From Lachnospiraceae bacterium (lineage in GTDB: Bacteria > Bacillota > Clostridia > Lachnospirales > Lachnospiraceae), in NCBI GenBank assembly GCA_017427775.1, contig JAFRSD010000017.1:62001-126000 (forward strand): a DNA stretch of 64,000 nt. The letters run 5' to 3'. A program made the position numbers and the translations under genes. Each line of letters opens with the position of its first letter. The first letter of the stretch is position 1. Shown here piece by piece: positions 62,350 to 64,000 of this stretch. The notes under the pieces are model-generated. The model made no database searches and was not told where the DNA came from. It saw nothing but the letters and a program-made list of their open reading frames with translations.

Positions 62350-63639
62350 TTATTTCACACCTTCATATTGAATCCTGGATTCCACGTCATATACCCCGAT
62401 CGTGTTATAATCCGAAAGGACCTGAATGTGACAGATATCGTAAAGCCTGTGGTGCACAGCCAGTTCCTCTCCCGCATAGCTCGTAACCCCAAGCGAAAGA
62501 AAATACTGACCGCCCTGCAAAAGCATCCGCTGTTTGAATTTTACAACACCGGTCATGCCGTCATGCGTCTTCTCAAGCGTCTGTCCCTCTAACATCGTAT
62601 TGGTTCCGCAAAGTTCCGTCCCCTTCGGATCTTTGATGGTAAATGCGAAGATCGGATCCTGAACGGCCCGATTCATCCGGAACCGCACGGCGATCGTATA
62701 CTCATCACCCTTCATCAGCATGCTGGAGATTTCTCCGTCCTTGTTGATGATCCCGAAGTCTTCGATGATGATGCTCTGGTCGCCGTATTCCACATAATTC
62801 GGATTCTGCAGAACCGACTCCTTCCAGAGTGCTCCGGAATGCACCGGTTCCTCAATCTTCGTTTCTTCCTCTTTGGCCTGTTTCAGGCCGTTATCCTCAT
62901 CGTACTGGTTGACGAGAATCTTTCGGTATATGTCAACCGTTTCCTTGCAGTCTCCGACCGCGATCTGCTTCCCGTGATGTAACAGCATGCACCGGTTGCA
63001 GTACTTGATCACGCTGCCGAGATCGTGCGAAACGAACAGGATTGTCTTTCCCTGCTCGCGGAATTCGTCGAATTTGCGGTAGCATTTCGTCTGGAAGAAG
63101 ATGTCGCCGACACTTAACGCCTCGTCGATAATCAGAATGTCCGGGGATACGTTGATTGCTACGGCAAATGCCAGACGCGCGAACATACCGCTCGAATAAA
63201 TCTTCACGGGCATATTGATGAAATCCCCGATTTCCGCAAATTCCGCGATCATCGGGATGCGGGATTTCATCTCTTCCTCGGAAAATCCCATGATCTTTCC
63301 GTTTAAGATGATGTTTTCGATTCCGGTATAGTCGCCGTTAAATCCGGCCCCGAGCTCCAATAAAGCGCTGATCTTTCCGTCCGTGGTAACCGTCCCGCCC
63401 GTAGGCTGCAGCACGCCGGTGATGATCTTTAGAAGCGTTGACTTGCCGGAACCGTTCGTTCCGATGATTCCGAAGCATTCCCCTTTGCGGACCTGAAAGC
63501 TGACATCATCGAGCGCCGTAAAACGGCCGTGAAGGTTCTTCTGGCGGAAAGAGATTGCTTCCCGGAAGCGGTCTATCTCCCGTTCGTATGTGTTGTAAAC
63601 TTTACTGATATGTTGTACATCGACAACTACATTATCCAT
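62350..63639 (-). CDS. ABC polysaccharide exporter ATPase with Wzt-type C-terminal domain
   Basis: 429 residues from the ATG at 63639; an in-frame TTG at 63663 is an alternative. Residues 1-245 are a TagH/RfbB/Wzt-type ATPase (Walker A 'GIIGTNGSGKSTLLKII', 'GAGFNGDYTGIENI', signature 'YSSGMFARLAFA', Walker B 'DILIIDEALSVGD', H-loop 'LFVSHDLGSV'). Residues about 275-429 resemble the Wzt C-terminal domain, which in O9a recognises the capped polysaccharide end ('IIIEDFGIINKDGEISSM', 'PIFAFTIKDPKGTELCGTNT'). It starts about 60 bases after the permease stop and ends 12 bases before the methyltransferase-kinase gene. Confidence 0.92.
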   Translation of the reverse strand: MDNVVVDVQHISKVYNTYEREIDRFREAISFRQKNLHGRFTALDDVSFQVRKGECFGIIGTNGSGKSTLLKIITGVLQPTGGTVTTDGKISALLELGAGFNGDYTGIENIILNGKIMGFSEEEMKSRIPMIAEFAEIGDFINMPVKIYSSGMFARLAFAVAINVSPDILIIDEALSVGDIFFQTKCYRKFDEFREQGKTILFVSHDLGSVIKYCNRCMLLHHGKQIAVGDCKETVDIYRKILVNQYDEDNGLKQAKEEETKIEEPVHSGALWKESVLQNPNYVEYGDQSIIIEDFGIINKDGEISSMLMKGDEYTIAVRFRMNRAVQDPIFAFTIKDPKGTELCGTNTMLEGQTLEKTHDGMTGVVKFKQRMLLQGGQYFLSLGVTSYAGEELAVHHRLYDICHIQVLSDYNTIGVYDVESRIQYEGVK

Positions 63640-63702
63640 TCCGTTTCGTATGATCCGCCGCAAGGATGCGGAGAATCTTCCTTTCCCGATAAACGCTTTC
63701 CG

Positions 63703-64000
63703 TTAAAGAATATCCGCAAAATGTACACGAAGTCTTGAAAAGAGCTTCTTCGATAAGAATGCGGAAAGGAGGGCAAATGCCCAGAAATAAGCCGTCATGA
63801 GGGGACTTTCGAAGAACCACTTACCGTTCATGAATGACTGGCGGTATCCGTCAATCAGATAATAGAGCGGATTCAGTTTGAAAACCCATGAGATTCCCTT
63901 CGGCATCATGGAAATGTCCCACATGACCGGACATGCCCACATTAACACCATGAGAAGAATCTCAAGAATCTGGGAGAAATCCCGGAAGAAGGGGATCAGC
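63703..64000 (-). CDS. ABC-2 polysaccharide exporter permease (Wzm/TagG type), C-terminal part
   Basis: The gene enters from the right edge; 99 codons are visible. 'FFRDFSQILEILLMVLMWACP' and 'YYLIDGYRQSFMNGKWFFE' are the conserved end of the Wzm/RfbA/TagG permease family, with three membrane segments and a C-terminal basic stretch. It forms the exporter with the Wzt-type ATPase encoded next. The N-terminal helices lie outside the window. Confidence 0.88.
   Translation of the reverse strand, partial: LIPFFRDFSQILEILLMVLMWACPVMWDISMMPKGISWVFKLNPLYYLIDGYRQSFMNGKWFFESPLMTAYFWAFALLSAFLSKKLFSRLRVHFADIL

Noticed and set aside
1..64000. Insertion sequences, prophage, integrase or attachment sites
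   Set aside because: No transposase, integrase or phage structural motif was seen in any frame, and no flanking repeats were found.

Overview
This window looks like chromosomal DNA from a clostridial Firmicute, most likely Lachnospiraceae. The reasons are a roughly half-GC composition, strong AGGAGG-type ribosome binding sites, 'ACG' or 'TAC' lipoboxes followed by Pro/Thr linkers, a T-box leader, indolepyruvate:ferredoxin oxidoreductase, a Re-citrate-synthase-like protein, an ECF sigma/DUF4179 pair and the VTC-DUF4956-CotH cassette. No rRNA, tRNA, CRISPR array, phage or insertion sequence was seen. Both ends cut genes.

Layout. 1-2.4 kb: a membrane-anchored Mrr-like nuclease (cut at the left edge), then a TlpA-like thioredoxin lipoprotein with a polyferredoxin. 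2.5-7.3 kb: a peptide ABC importer in which one permease and both ATPases form one polypeptide. 7.5-9.2 kb: a DUF2927-like lipoprotein and a small membrane protein. 9.3-18.5 kb: mostly housekeeping genes on the minus strand (asd, dusB, coaX, argF, truA), with two paralogous lipoproteins, an ASCH-phosphatase fusion and a tautomerase remnant. 18.8-26.8 kb: cell-envelope modules on the plus strand (MBOAT + DHHW; VTC + DUF4956 + CotH) with a YD-repeat membrane protein between them. 27-33.4 kb: an extracellular PPIase, a NadD-YqeK fusion, MATE, an XRE regulator and an MFS exporter. 33.4-35.6 kb: a T-box leader, read here as threonine-specific, in front of a 2H-phosphoesterase/GNAT fusion and a methyltransferase. 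35.6-38 kb: a Re-citrate-synthase-like gene divergent from a LysR gene. 38-42.7 kb: a TetR unit and an SPFH/RHH/PLDc_N/DUF1648/ABC operon. 42.8-44.5 kb: ECF sigma and its DUF4179 partner. 44.7-49.2 kb: a GPH sugar transporter and an alpha-galactosidase fused to a glycosyltransferase-like domain. 49.3-53 kb: iorA-iorB-paaK. 53-64 kb: a polysaccharide locus with an ABC-2 exporter, a Wzt-type ATPase, a methyltransferase-kinase-coiled-coil protein resembling the O-antigen chain terminator WbdD, a double glycosyltransferase, sugar nucleotide enzymes and a GH42-like protein.

The most interesting items are: (1) the T-box leader controlling a 2H/GNAT fusion and a methyltransferase instead of a synthetase or amino acid gene; (2) the WbdD-like architecture with 21-residue coiled-coil repeats beside a Wzm/Wzt exporter in an apparent Gram-positive; (3) the glycosidase-glycosyltransferase fusion; and (4) a general abundance of gene fusions. 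All function calls come from reading motifs by eye; no database search was run.
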